Source of the DNA: Aquamicrobium sp.
Lineage (GTDB): Bacteria > Pseudomonadota > Alphaproteobacteria > Rhizobiales > Rhizobiaceae
NCBI GenBank assembly: GCA_019739225.1
Contig: JAHHDT010000005.1
Coordinates: forward strand, 806,001 to 870,000
Direction of reading: 5' to 3'
DNA length: 64,000 nucleotides
This document shows positions 46,039-54,145 of this stretch, piece by piece. Both the position numbers and the translations under genes were made by a program. The notes under the pieces were generated by a model, which saw only the letters and a list, made by a program, of their open reading frames with translations, made no database searches and was not told where the DNA came from. Position 1 is the first letter of the stretch, and each line of letters opens with the position of its first letter.

Positions 46039-46096
46039 TCGGTCCCTTTTAGCGACTTGTTTAACGTGGCTGCAAGCCGACCGGCAAATCACCACG
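46039..46096 (-). ncRNA. SAM-II riboswitch (metA/SAM_alpha motif)
   Basis: The minus strand reads CGTGGTGATTTG, then CGGTCGGCTTGCAGCCACG, then TTAAACAAGTCGCTAAA and GGGACCG, matching the alphaproteobacterial SAM-II consensus in order. P1 is CGTGG with CCACG. The pseudoknot pairs CGGTC in the loop with GACCG at the 3' end, and CTTG with CAAG. It precedes metZ, the expected gene for this class. It binds S-adenosylmethionine. Confidence 0.92.
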
Positions 46097-46181
46097 GGAT
46101 AAACGCCCTTTACGCCGATGGCGGACTTGCGTCAATCGGCTGGCTCATTAAACCTCGCCGCACTGGAACGGGGACGCGGCA

Positions 46182-47273
46182 TTGCGCAGCACAGGCATTC
46201 TACCGGATCGCGACATCGCGGCGCTGTTCGACGCCCGCGCGCTTGCGTCCGCGGGGCCACTCGATGCCGACCAGATCCAGCCTGCGAGCCTCGACCTGCG
46301 ACTGGGCGCCAAGGCCTACCGTGTGCGCGCAAGCTTTCTGCCCGGCCCTGCGAGCACCGTGGCCGAAAAGCTCGAGCGGCTGAAGTTGCACGAGATCGAC
46401 CTCACGGCCGGCGCGGTGCTGGAGACCGGCTGCGTCTACATCGTGCCGTTGCAGGAGAGCCTTGCGCTGCCGGCGGACGTTTCCGCCTCGGCCAACCCGA
46501 AGAGCTCGACCGGCCGGCTCGACATCTTCACCCGCGTCATGGCCGATTACGGCCAGGAATTCGACAAGATGCCGGCGGGCTATAACGGGCCGCTTTTCAT
46601 CGAGGTTAGTCCGCGCACCTTCCCGATCGTGGTCAGGGCCGGCTCCCGCCTGTCTCAGATACGCTTCCGCAAGGGGCTGGCGCTTCTGTCGGAAGCCGAG
46701 CTGCAGGGTCTGCATGTCCGCGAGACGCTCGTGGCGGCGGAAGAGCCAAACATTTCCGGCGGCGGTATCGCCCTGTCGATCGACCTGCGCGGCGATGCAG
46801 ACGGGCTCATCGGCTATCGCGGCAAGCATCACACAGCGGTTGTCGACGTCGACAAGCGCGCCGCTCAGGACCTTCACGATTTCTGGGAGCCGCTGTTTGC
46901 GCGAGGGCGCAACGAGCTTATCCTCGATCCGGACGAGTTCTATATACTCGTGTCACGCGAGGCCGTCCACGTGCCGCCGGATCACGCGGCCGAGATGACG
47001 CCGTTCGATCCCCTGGTCGGCGAATTCCGCGTTCACTATGCGGGTTTCTTCGATCCCGGTTTCGGCCATTCGGCGGCGGGCGGCACCGGCAGCCGCGCGG
47101 TGCTCGAGGTTCGCAGCCACGAAGTCCCCTTCATCCTCGAGCACGGGCAGATCGTCGGCCGGCTGGTCTACGAGCATATGCTTTCGCGCCCGGACCGGCT
47201 CTATGGCGTCGACCTGAAGTCGAACTATCAGGCCCAAGGCCTGAAGCTCTCCAAGCACTTCCGCGCCGACTGA
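46182..47273 (+). CDS. dcd: 2'-deoxycytidine 5'-triphosphate deaminase (two-domain Dcd)
   Basis: This 363-residue enzyme makes dUTP from dCTP. 'QIQPASLDLRLGAKAYRV' and 'ANPKSSTGRLDIFTRVM' are the Dcd/dUTPase substrate motifs, repeated in weaker form in the second half ('IIVGRLVYEHML'-like end and 'VGEFRVHYAGFFDPGFG'). The usual Dcd is about 190 residues and trimeric; this double-length form is common in alphaproteobacteria. The start is TTG 46182. It is divergent from metZ and its riboswitch. Confidence 0.9.
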   Translation: MRSTGILPDRDIAALFDARALASAGPLDADQIQPASLDLRLGAKAYRVRASFLPGPASTVAEKLERLKLHEIDLTAGAVLETGCVYIVPLQESLALPADVSASANPKSSTGRLDIFTRVMADYGQEFDKMPAGYNGPLFIEVSPRTFPIVVRAGSRLSQIRFRKGLALLSEAELQGLHVRETLVAAEEPNISGGGIALSIDLRGDADGLIGYRGKHHTAVVDVDKRAAQDLHDFWEPLFARGRNELILDPDEFYILVSREAVHVPPDHAAEMTPFDPLVGEFRVHYAGFFDPGFGHSAAGGTGSRAVLEVRSHEVPFILEHGQIVGRLVYEHMLSRPDRLYGVDLKSNYQAQGLKLSKHFRAD

Positions 47274-47279
47274 CCGGAC

Positions 47280-48092
47280 CTACGATTTCAGCGAGCGCAC
47301 TTCCTCGCGAAGGGCGCGTATTTCGGCCAGGATCGTCTCCTGCTCGTGCTGCATGGCTGACCGCTCCTCCGAAGCCGTGCTTTCGTGCTCCTCCTGCATC
47401 GCCGAAACGATGATACCGATGAACAGGTTGAGCACGGCAAACGAGGTCAGCACGATGAACGGGATGAAGAAGACCCAGGCATAGGGGTGTACGTCCATCA
47501 CAGGGCGCACGATGCCCATGGACCAGCTTTCCAGCGTCATGATCTGGAACAGGGAATAGGCGGACTCACCGATGGAGCCGAACCATTCGGGAAAAGTTGC
47601 GGCAAAAAGCTTCGTCGCCATCACCGAGAAGACGTAGAAGACGAGCCCGAGCAGGAGAACGATCGAGCCCATGCCTGGCAGCGCCGCGATCAATCCCCCG
47701 ACCACCCTGCGAAGCGACGGCACGACACTGACGAGGCGCAGCACGCGCAGGATGCGCAGCGCACGCAGCACCGACAGATTGCCGGTGGACGGGATCAGCG
47801 CGATTGCCACGACGATCAGGTCGAACACGCGCCAGGGATCGCGAAAGAAGTCTGTGCGATAGACGGCGAAGCGCGCGGCGAGTTCGATGACGAACACGGC
47901 GAGCACGGCAACGTCGAGCGCCATCAGCAGGCCGCCGAAACGCGCCATCACCGCGGAAGACGTCTCAAGCCCCAGCGTGATGGCGTTGACGATGATGAGG
48001 GCAGTGATGACCGCTTCGAAGCGGCGCGATTCGATGAGCGTCCTGAGGGCGTCCAAGTCTGTCTCTCCGGCGAGATTGAGGCAGCGCGACAA
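47280..48092 (-). CDS. voltage-gated sodium channel, NaChBac/NavAb family
   Basis: This 270-residue protein has six TM helices. S4 at about 107-129 carries Arg every third residue ('SVLRALRILRVLRLV', R110, R113, R116, R119). The pore loop has TLESWSM at 186-192, the selectivity filter of bacterial NaV channels, with E188 as the high-field site. S6 ends in 'LNLFIGIIVSAMQEEH' and leads to a C-terminal coiled coil (about 235-268) for tetramer assembly. The start is TTG 48092, not firmly set. It is probably sodium-selective; the physiological role in bacteria is poorly known. It converges with dcd. Confidence 0.93.
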   Translation of the reverse strand: MSRCLNLAGETDLDALRTLIESRRFEAVITALIIVNAITLGLETSSAVMARFGGLLMALDVAVLAVFVIELAARFAVYRTDFFRDPWRVFDLIVVAIALIPSTGNLSVLRALRILRVLRLVSVVPSLRRVVGGLIAALPGMGSIVLLLGLVFYVFSVMATKLFAATFPEWFGSIGESAYSLFQIMTLESWSMGIVRPVMDVHPYAWVFFIPFIVLTSFAVLNLFIGIIVSAMQEEHESTASEERSAMQHEQETILAEIRALREEVRSLKS

Positions 48093-48209
48093 GAGCCGCG
48101 CCCGCGCCTTCCATAGAGTGGTGACCGGGCCGCTTCAACTGCGCTTTTGCGACACGCCGAACATGCCGCTTGACAGGCGGGCCGCCGCCCGCGATCTAAT
48201 GCGCGTGTC

Positions 48210-48283
48210 GCGGGTGTAGCTCAATGGTAGAGCAGAAGCTTCCCAAGCTTACGACGAGGGTTCGATTCCCTTCACCCGCTCCA
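48210..48283 (+). tRNA. tRNA-Gly (CCC)
   Basis: This is a 74-nt gene with encoded CCA. Acceptor GCGGGTG pairs with CACCCGC, the D arm is GCTC/GAGC and the T arm GAGGG/CCCTT with TTCGATT. The anticodon loop TTCCCAA has CCC at 48242-48244. It is very like E. coli tRNA-Gly(CCC). It lies between the channel and BCCT genes. Confidence 0.95.
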
Positions 48284-48289
48284 GAATCT

Positions 48290-48329
48290 GAAAACCGCCG
48301 CCTCGGCCAAGGCGGCGGTTTTCGTTTTT
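48290..48329. terminator. bidirectional terminator after tRNA-Gly and BCCT gene
   Basis: GAAAACCGCCGCC (48290-48302) and GGCGGCGGTTTTC (48311-48323) form a 13-bp stem with T-rich sequence on the plus side and TTTT within the stem on the minus side. It serves the tRNA and the converging transporter gene. Confidence 0.9.
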
Positions 48330-48342
48330 CATGTCGAGAAGT

Positions 48343-49938
48343 CTACTGCTGCTGTTGCCGTTCGCTCCGGAGCGCCTTGAACAGCGCGTAGGTCATGAGC
48401 AGCAGGAGGACCGCGAACGGGAAGCCGGTCGCGATGGCGCCCGCCTGCAGCGCGGCCAGCCCGCCGCCCAGCAGCAACGCGATGGCGATCAGCCCCTCGA
48501 AGGTGCACCAGAAGATGCGCTGGGCAACCGGCGCATCGACCTTGCCGCCCGCGGTGATCGTGTCGATAACCAGCGAGCCGGAATCGGACGAGGTGACGAA
48601 GAACAGGATCACCACAATGATGCCGAGAGGCGCCGTGATGCTGAACAGCGGCAGCGGCTCTAGCATGCGGAACAGCGACAGTTCGGGCACGTAGGCCACA
48701 ACCGTGTCCTGCACGCCGGCATAACCGTCGGCGAGGAACTGCGTGATCGCCGTGCCGCCGAAAGTCGTCATCCAGACGATCGACGCGATGGTCGGGATGA
48801 TGAGCACGCAGGTGACGAACTCGCGCACCGTGCGGCCGCGCGAGACGCGGGCGATGAACATGCCGACGAAGGGTGACCACGAAATCCACCACGCCCAGTA
48901 GAACGTCGTCCAGCCATGGACGAACGCATCATCTTCGCGGCCGATCCAGTTGGCCAGCACCGGCAGGTTCATGACATAGTCGGCACTGTTGGCGAAGAAG
49001 CCGGTGACGATGGTCAGCGTCGGGCCCAGAACGAGCACGAACACCAGCAGAAGCAGGGCGAGAAACAGGTTGATTTCCGACAGTCGCTTGACGCCTGCGT
49101 CGAGCCCGGCAAGCACCGAGCCGAGCGCGACGGCTGTGATGCCGACGATCAGAAGCACCTTCATATTGTCGGTGTTGGGCACGCCGTAGAGGTCGTTGAG
49201 GCCCGCCAGCGCCTGCGAAGCACCGAAGCCGAGCGACGTTGCAAGACCGAACAGCGTTGCAAAGACGGCAAGCACGTCGATGATGTGTCCGGTCCAGCCG
49301 CGAACGCTCTCGCCGAAGATCGGATAGAACGCAGACCGTACCGAAAGCGGCAGGCCGAGATTGTAAGACGCCAGCGCCAGCGACAGCGCTACAACCGCGT
49401 AGATCGCCCAGGGGTGCAGACCCCAGTGAAAGATCGTGGCGGCCATGCCCATGCGGCGTGCTTCATCGACAGCCTCCGGAACCAGCGTGCCATCGACGAC
49501 CGGGGGCGCAAGCCCCAGCGGCGGATTGTTGAAGTGGTACATCGGCTCCAGCACGCCGAAGAACATCAGGCCGATGCCCATTCCGGCAGCAAAGAGCATG
49601 GCGAACCAGCCCCAGTAGGAATAGTCCGCCGTGGCATCCTTCCCGCCGATGCGCACATTGCCAAGCGGCGTGACAATGAGCACGAGGCAGAAGAGCACGA
49701 AGACGTTCGCCGAGATCATGAACACCCAGTCGAAGGTGGTGGTCAGCCAGACCCGCAGACCGCCAAGTGCCTCGGCGGCAGCTTCGCGAAAGATCAGCGT
49801 TGCGATCACGAATGCCACGGTGAGCACGCCAGAGATGGCGAACACCGGATTGTGGATATCGAGGCCCATGAACTGGACGTTGTCCTGACCGGGCTCAAGG
49901 CCGTGATCTTCAGGCACGATGGGAGCTGTGTCGCTCAT
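48343..49938 (-). CDS. BCCT family betaine/carnitine/choline transporter
   Basis: This 531-residue carrier has about twelve TM helices. The family signature 'WTTFYWAWWISWSPFVGMF' lies near 320, with 'GWFAMLFAAGMGIGLMFFGV' near 90, the glycine-rich TM3 stretch of sodium-coupled BetP-like carriers. It imports osmoprotectants such as glycine betaine. ATG 49938 follows AGGAGG. Together with the sodium channel, MscL and the amidotransferase at the end it points to osmotic adaptation. Confidence 0.93.
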   Translation of the reverse strand: MSDTAPIVPEDHGLEPGQDNVQFMGLDIHNPVFAISGVLTVAFVIATLIFREAAAEALGGLRVWLTTTFDWVFMISANVFVLFCLVLIVTPLGNVRIGGKDATADYSYWGWFAMLFAAGMGIGLMFFGVLEPMYHFNNPPLGLAPPVVDGTLVPEAVDEARRMGMAATIFHWGLHPWAIYAVVALSLALASYNLGLPLSVRSAFYPIFGESVRGWTGHIIDVLAVFATLFGLATSLGFGASQALAGLNDLYGVPNTDNMKVLLIVGITAVALGSVLAGLDAGVKRLSEINLFLALLLLVFVLVLGPTLTIVTGFFANSADYVMNLPVLANWIGREDDAFVHGWTTFYWAWWISWSPFVGMFIARVSRGRTVREFVTCVLIIPTIASIVWMTTFGGTAITQFLADGYAGVQDTVVAYVPELSLFRMLEPLPLFSITAPLGIIVVILFFVTSSDSGSLVIDTITAGGKVDAPVAQRIFWCTFEGLIAIALLLGGGLAALQAGAIATGFPFAVLLLLMTYALFKALRSERQQQQ

Positions 49939-50114
49939 TGCATAATCCCTCCTCTGCAATGATTTCGATCCCTGGCGGCAAGCGCTGCGGACCATCTTCC
50001 TCCGCGGGGGAGCATGGAACCGGCGGCGGAAATTAAGGTGCCGATTCGCGACCAATGCTAGGTGAGTTGCGACCAAAGCCCAAACATGGCGGTGTAGAAC
50101 GAGGCTGTCGGGCG

Positions 50115-50150
50115 AAAAAAAAGCCTCCGGAGCGATTTTGCTCCGAAGGC
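50115..50150 (-). terminator. intrinsic terminator of the DUF883-like gene
   Basis: On the minus strand GCCTTCGGAGC and GCTCCGGAGGC form an 11-bp stem with one wobble and a 6-nt loop, followed by eight T. It lies about 30 bp after the stop of the small membrane protein gene. Confidence 0.88.
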
Positions 50151-50181
50151 CGTTGCACCTTCGTTACAGGCGGAATTCGCC

Positions 50182-50538
50182 TCAGTACCAGCGTCGGCTG
50201 TGGTTGTTGCTGTTGGAAACTGCCTGGCCGACCAGAAGGCCGATCAGGAAGCCGAGAAGGCCGGCGGAGGACAGGACCGTTGCCGCGGTGCCCGGATTTT
50301 CACGGATCGCCTCGGATACGGCATGCGCCTGGGTTTTCACCTGCCGGGCTGCGCCACGCGCCTGCGTCGCGGCGTTGGCATAAAGCTCGCCCGCTTCTTC
50401 CTTCGCACCTTCGTAAAGGGCCTCGCCATGCTCGGCCAGCGAAGCGCTCAGCCTGCTGACTTCACTCCTGAGGTCGGCGATCTGTTTTTCGAGGTCCTTG
50501 CGGATGCCGTCGACGTCATTCTTGTCTGAATCTGCCAT
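50182..50538 (-). CDS. DUF883-like (YqjD/ElaB) membrane-anchored protein
   Basis: This is a 118-residue protein. A long charged helix ('DLEKQIADLRSEVSRLSASL') is followed by an Ala/Gln-rich stretch and one C-terminal TM helix ('VLSSAGLLGFLIGLLVG') with a short polar end. This is the YqjD/ElaB layout, in which the C-terminal helix anchors the protein in the inner membrane and the rest may touch ribosomes in stationary phase. Confidence 0.82.
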   Translation of the reverse strand: MADSDKNDVDGIRKDLEKQIADLRSEVSRLSASLAEHGEALYEGAKEEAGELYANAATQARGAARQVKTQAHAVSEAIRENPGTAATVLSSAGLLGFLIGLLVGQAVSNSNNHSRRWY

Positions 50539-50597
50539 GGTGGCTTCTCCTGTTGCGCCGACGTTGCAACGCCGGCTTCGCGCGTCAGTTCCTGATC

Positions 50598-50744
50598 TTA
50601 GTTCTGCTCCACGGACACCCCGGACTCGTCGATACGCAACTCGACACCAGTTGGCTTGCTCTCCTCACGGAGAACATAGGCGCCAAGAGCGATGACCACG
50701 ACGACCAGCGCGCCGATAAGGAGATAGAGGTAGTTCTGCTTCAT
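50598..50744 (-). CDS. small single-pass membrane protein, 48 residues
   Basis: It begins 'MKQNYLYLLIGALVVVVIAL', one TM helix with a short N-terminus, and has a polar tail 'ELRIDESGVSVEQN'. It lies 59 bp beyond the start of the DUF883-like gene on the same strand, so the two may share a promoter. The protein is too small to name. The typical anchor and the fit between neighbours support it. Confidence 0.65.
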   Translation of the reverse strand: MKQNYLYLLIGALVVVVIALGAYVLREESKPTGVELRIDESGVSVEQN

Positions 50745-50954
50745 TTGCGCTCCGCGAATATGACGACACGTTTGAGATCGGCTAAGAACGACAGGTTGTG
50801 ACGTGCGGAAAAATTCGCGTTTGCCCCTACCCACCCAGCTTTGCTGGCCTATAACGCGCCGCACCGCTTCCGGTTGCATGCTTCGGCGTCGCAACGGCCT
50901 TGAAGTTGCCGCTTGTGACGCGTATCTGCCGCCAGTATCTCGAGGAGAGAAGGC

Positions 50955-51218
50955 ATGTCCGCCATCAATCGTTTTCTGGGTGACTCGCCCCTGCGCGTGA
51001 TCATTAAGCTGATCGTGGTGTCATTTCTGGTGGGCATCGTGATGGCTACGTTCGGCTGGTCGGCCTGGGACGTGCTCTATCGCATCGAGGATTTCTTCTT
51101 TGGCCTCTGGAATCTCGGCTTTGATGCGATCTACAGCTTCTGGGGCTATTTCCTGCTTGGTGCAGCCCTCGTCATTCCCGCGTTTCTTATTCTGCGTCTC
51201 CTCAGCTTTCGACGCTGA
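50955..51218 (+). CDS. DUF6460 domain-containing membrane protein
   Basis: This 87-residue protein has two TM helices ('IIKLIVVSFLVGIVMATFGW' and 'YFLLGAALVIPAFLILRLL'). 'FLGDSPLRVIIKLIVVS' is the mark of DUF6460, an uncharacterised alphaproteobacterial family. The ATG at 50955 is preceded by GAGGAGAG. Function is unknown. Confidence 0.85.
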   Translation: MSAINRFLGDSPLRVIIKLIVVSFLVGIVMATFGWSAWDVLYRIEDFFFGLWNLGFDAIYSFWGYFLLGAALVIPAFLILRLLSFRR

Positions 51219-51311
51219 TACGCTGGACGATGCACTTGCCGCCGGCTGGACATGGCGACGGCGGCAGGGATGCGGCATGAGATGGCCGGATGTCCAAAGA
51301 GCCCTACCAAC

Positions 51312-52658
51312 ATGACGGCAAGTGAAGGCACGGCGCCCGCCCGGAGGCCGTTCGAGGTCGACAACCGGCTGGTGCTCTCCATCGCGCTGCCGATGATGCT
51401 TGCCTATCTGACGACCCCGCTTCTGGGCATCGTCGATACGGCCGTCATCGGCAGGCTGGGGGATGCGGCCTTGCTGGGCGGTCTTGCCGCAGGCGCGATC
51501 GTCTTCGATCTCGTCTTCGCGACCTTCAATTTCCTGCGTACCGGCACCACCGGACTTGTCGCGCAGGCCTTTGGCCGTGAAGAGCCTGCCGAGGAACAGG
51601 CCGTCTTCTGGCGGGCACTCATCGTTGCCGTTGGCGCGGGCTTTGTGCTCGCCGTGGCCGCGCCTTTGGTGGTTTGGGCCGGCGCGCGCTTCATGGCGGC
51701 CGAGCCGGCGGTGACGGAGGCGATGACGTCCTACGTTGCCATCCGGTTACTGTCCGCGCCCTTCGCGCTCTCCAACTATGCGATCCTGGGATATGTGCTC
51801 GGCCGTGGCGAGTCCGGTTTCGGCCTCGGGCTCCAGCTTCTGCTCAACCTCGTCAACATGACCTTGTCGGTCGCGCTCGGCCTGTGGATGGGCTGGGGTG
51901 TCGCGGGCGTGGCGTGGGCTACCGTCGCGGCCGAAGCCGTCGCGGCTTGTGTCGGCCTCTCGTTGCTCGTCTTGCGCTTCCGGCGGCTGCCGCCGTTGGC
52001 ACCCGGTGCGCTGAGGAACGTGGCGGCGCTCAAGACCATGTTCGCGCTGAACCGCGACATCATGATCCGCTCCTTCGTGCTGCTCGGAGCCTTCGCGCTG
52101 TTCGCGCGCCAGGGAGCACAGCTTGGCACGCTGACGCTGGCTGCAAACGCCGTGCTGATGAACTTCTTCCTGCTCTCCGGCTATTTCCTCGATGGTTTCG
52201 CGACCGCAGCCGAACAGCTTGCCGGCCGTGCAGTGGGTGCGCGCTATCGCCCGGCGTTCATCCGGGCGGTTCAGCTTACGGCATTCTGGGGCTTTGCCGT
52301 GTCTGGCCTGGTTTCGGTACTTTTTCTGCTGACGGGCAATGCCCTGGTGGCGCTGATGACAACCGAACCTCAGGTCCGCGCCATGGCTGGAGACTACCTG
52401 CCATGGGCAGCGCTCACGGCGGTGACGGGCGTTCTGGCCTTTCAGATGGACGGCGTATTCATGGGCTCGACCTGGTCGCGCGACCTCCGCAACATGATGC
52501 TGCTGTCATTCGTCCTGTTCATCGCCGCGATGGCAACGCTTCCAGCGCAGTTCGGCAATACCGGCCTGTGGGTGTCGCTGCACCTGTTCCTGATCGCGCG
52601 TGGCATCAGCCTGCTCGCCATCATGCCGGTGAGGGCGCGGGCGACATTCCGCGACTAA
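51312..52658 (+). CDS. MATE family efflux transporter (DinF/NorM-like)
   Basis: This 448-residue protein has twelve predicted helices. 'VLSIALPMMLAYLTTPLLGIVD' (part) and 'IGRLGDAALLGGLA' begin the first MATE half, 'GYFLDGFATAAEQLAGRAVG' the second. It exports cationic drugs or metabolites using Na+ or H+. ATG 51312 is chosen. The stop overlaps the convergent pyrD stop by four bases. Confidence 0.9.
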   Translation: MTASEGTAPARRPFEVDNRLVLSIALPMMLAYLTTPLLGIVDTAVIGRLGDAALLGGLAAGAIVFDLVFATFNFLRTGTTGLVAQAFGREEPAEEQAVFWRALIVAVGAGFVLAVAAPLVVWAGARFMAAEPAVTEAMTSYVAIRLLSAPFALSNYAILGYVLGRGESGFGLGLQLLLNLVNMTLSVALGLWMGWGVAGVAWATVAAEAVAACVGLSLLVLRFRRLPPLAPGALRNVAALKTMFALNRDIMIRSFVLLGAFALFARQGAQLGTLTLAANAVLMNFFLLSGYFLDGFATAAEQLAGRAVGARYRPAFIRAVQLTAFWGFAVSGLVSVLFLLTGNALVALMTTEPQVRAMAGDYLPWAALTAVTGVLAFQMDGVFMGSTWSRDLRNMMLLSFVLFIAAMATLPAQFGNTGLWVSLHLFLIARGISLLAIMPVRARATFRD

Positions 52659-53743
52659 ATCGGCGCGGCTTCCCACTTGGCCAGCGCGGTGTCGCGCAAC
52701 GCGCCGAGCGAAGCGACACCTTCGCGTTGCACGATCGCCGAAAGACCGCGCACGATTCGCGCCGGCAAGGCCGGGCCGTCATAGATCATCCCGGTGTAAA
52801 GCTGCACGAGATCCGCGCCCGCGCGGATCTTCTCCGCTGCGGTTTCCGCACAGGTAACACCGCCGACGCCGACGAGAACTACCTCAGGCCCCAGCCGCCG
52901 CCGCATGCGCGCCAGCACCGCCGTCGAGCGCGCGAACAGCGGCCGTCCCGAGAGGCCGCCAGCTTCGACGGCATGGCTGCTCGCCAGTCCATGTCGCGAC
53001 AGCGTGGTGTTGGAGACGATCACGCCGTCGACCTTTTTTGCGAGCACCTGCGCCGCGACGTCGTCGAGCTCGGTTTCGCCGAGATCAGGCGCGATCTTGA
53101 GGAAGAGCGGCGTGTGCTTGTTGCTTGCCGCGTCCGAAACGGCGCGCGCCTCCGTCACCGCCTCGAGCAGTTCGGCCAGGGCTTCGCGCGCTTGCAGCGC
53201 GCGAAGCCCTGGCGTGTTCGGCGAAGAGATGTTCACCGTCAGATAGGACGCAAGGCTGGCAAAGCGCTCGACGCCCAGCCGGTAGTCGGCGACGCGGTCG
53301 CTGCTGTCCTTGTTGGCGCCGATATTGACCCCGACGATGCCCAGCCTGCCTTTCCGGGCCTGAAGCCGTGCGATACACCGTGCATGACCCTCATTGTTGA
53401 AGCCCAGCCGGTTGATGACCGCATGGTCCTGCGTGAGCCGGAAGATACGCGGCTTGGGATTGCCGGTCTGCGGCAGCGGCGTCACGGTTCCGACTTCTGT
53501 GAAGCCGAAACCGAGCCCGATGAGCGCGTCGGGCACTTCTGCGTTCTTGTCGTAGCCGGCAGCCATGCCGAGCGGATTCGGGAAGGTCAGTCCTCCCGCC
53601 TTGACTTCCAGCCGCGTGTCGCGCGCGGGCGGCCGGCAAAACCCGCTACCCGCCTTCAAGGCCGCTATCGAAAGTCCGTGAGCCGTCTCGGGATCGAACG
53701 CGAAAAGAAGCTTCTGCCCGATCCGTTCGACGCCGCCGATCAT
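52655..53743 (-). CDS. pyrD: dihydroorotate dehydrogenase (quinone), class 2
   Basis: This is a 362-residue membrane-associated FMN enzyme of pyrimidine synthesis. 'NPLGMAAGYDKNAEVPDAL' is the N-terminal FMN site, 'VNISSPNTPGLRALQ' the substrate loop and 'IVSNTTLSRHGL' a later FMN contact. The N-terminal helix is that of class 2. The start overlaps the stop of the DUF952 gene upstream (ATGA), so they are coupled. Confidence 0.95.
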   Translation of the reverse strand: MIGGVERIGQKLLFAFDPETAHGLSIAALKAGSGFCRPPARDTRLEVKAGGLTFPNPLGMAAGYDKNAEVPDALIGLGFGFTEVGTVTPLPQTGNPKPRIFRLTQDHAVINRLGFNNEGHARCIARLQARKGRLGIVGVNIGANKDSSDRVADYRLGVERFASLASYLTVNISSPNTPGLRALQAREALAELLEAVTEARAVSDAASNKHTPLFLKIAPDLGETELDDVAAQVLAKKVDGVIVSNTTLSRHGLASSHAVEAGGLSGRPLFARSTAVLARMRRRLGPEVVLVGVGGVTCAETAAEKIRAGADLVQLYTGMIYDGPALPARIVRGLSAIVQREGVASLGALRDTALAKWEAAPI

Positions 53744-54087
53744 GCCGGAAGATCCGGGAAGACATGGACGCCGTCTACGCCGAGCGGCAACGGCTTGACC
53801 CACACCACCGCGCCGAATTCGAGCGGCGCGAACAGGTGAGGGAATAGCGCTCCACCGCGAGAGACTTCGTATCTCAGCGCTGGTCCAAGCTTCTCCTCGT
53901 CGACCGCCACCAGAAGAAGGTTGTCCTGCCCGGCAAAGTGCTTCGCCGCGGTTTCGCGCGCCTGCGTTGCCGTGGAGAAGTGGACATAGCCGTCAGTGCG
54001 ATCGATCGGCGCACCGAGGAACACGCCAGCGGTCTGAGCCTCGCGCCACAAGGGCTCGGGGACGATCTTGTAGATCAGCTTGGTCAT
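53740..54087 (-). CDS. DUF952 domain-containing protein
   Basis: This 115-residue protein has 'IYKIVPEPLWREAQTAGVF', 'DGYVHFSTATQARETAAKHF' and 'LFPHLFAPLEFGAVVWVKPL', the DUF952 pattern (an ADP-ribosyltransferase-like fold). It is gene-linked to pyrD in many alphaproteobacteria. Function is unknown. Confidence 0.9.
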   Translation of the reverse strand: MTKLIYKIVPEPLWREAQTAGVFLGAPIDRTDGYVHFSTATQARETAAKHFAGQDNLLLVAVDEEKLGPALRYEVSRGGALFPHLFAPLEFGAVVWVKPLPLGVDGVHVFPDLPA

Positions 54088-54145
54088 GCGTGCGCTATAG
54101 GCGTAAAACCGGCGGAAGAAAAGCCGCCCGCAGGCTTGTCGACAT

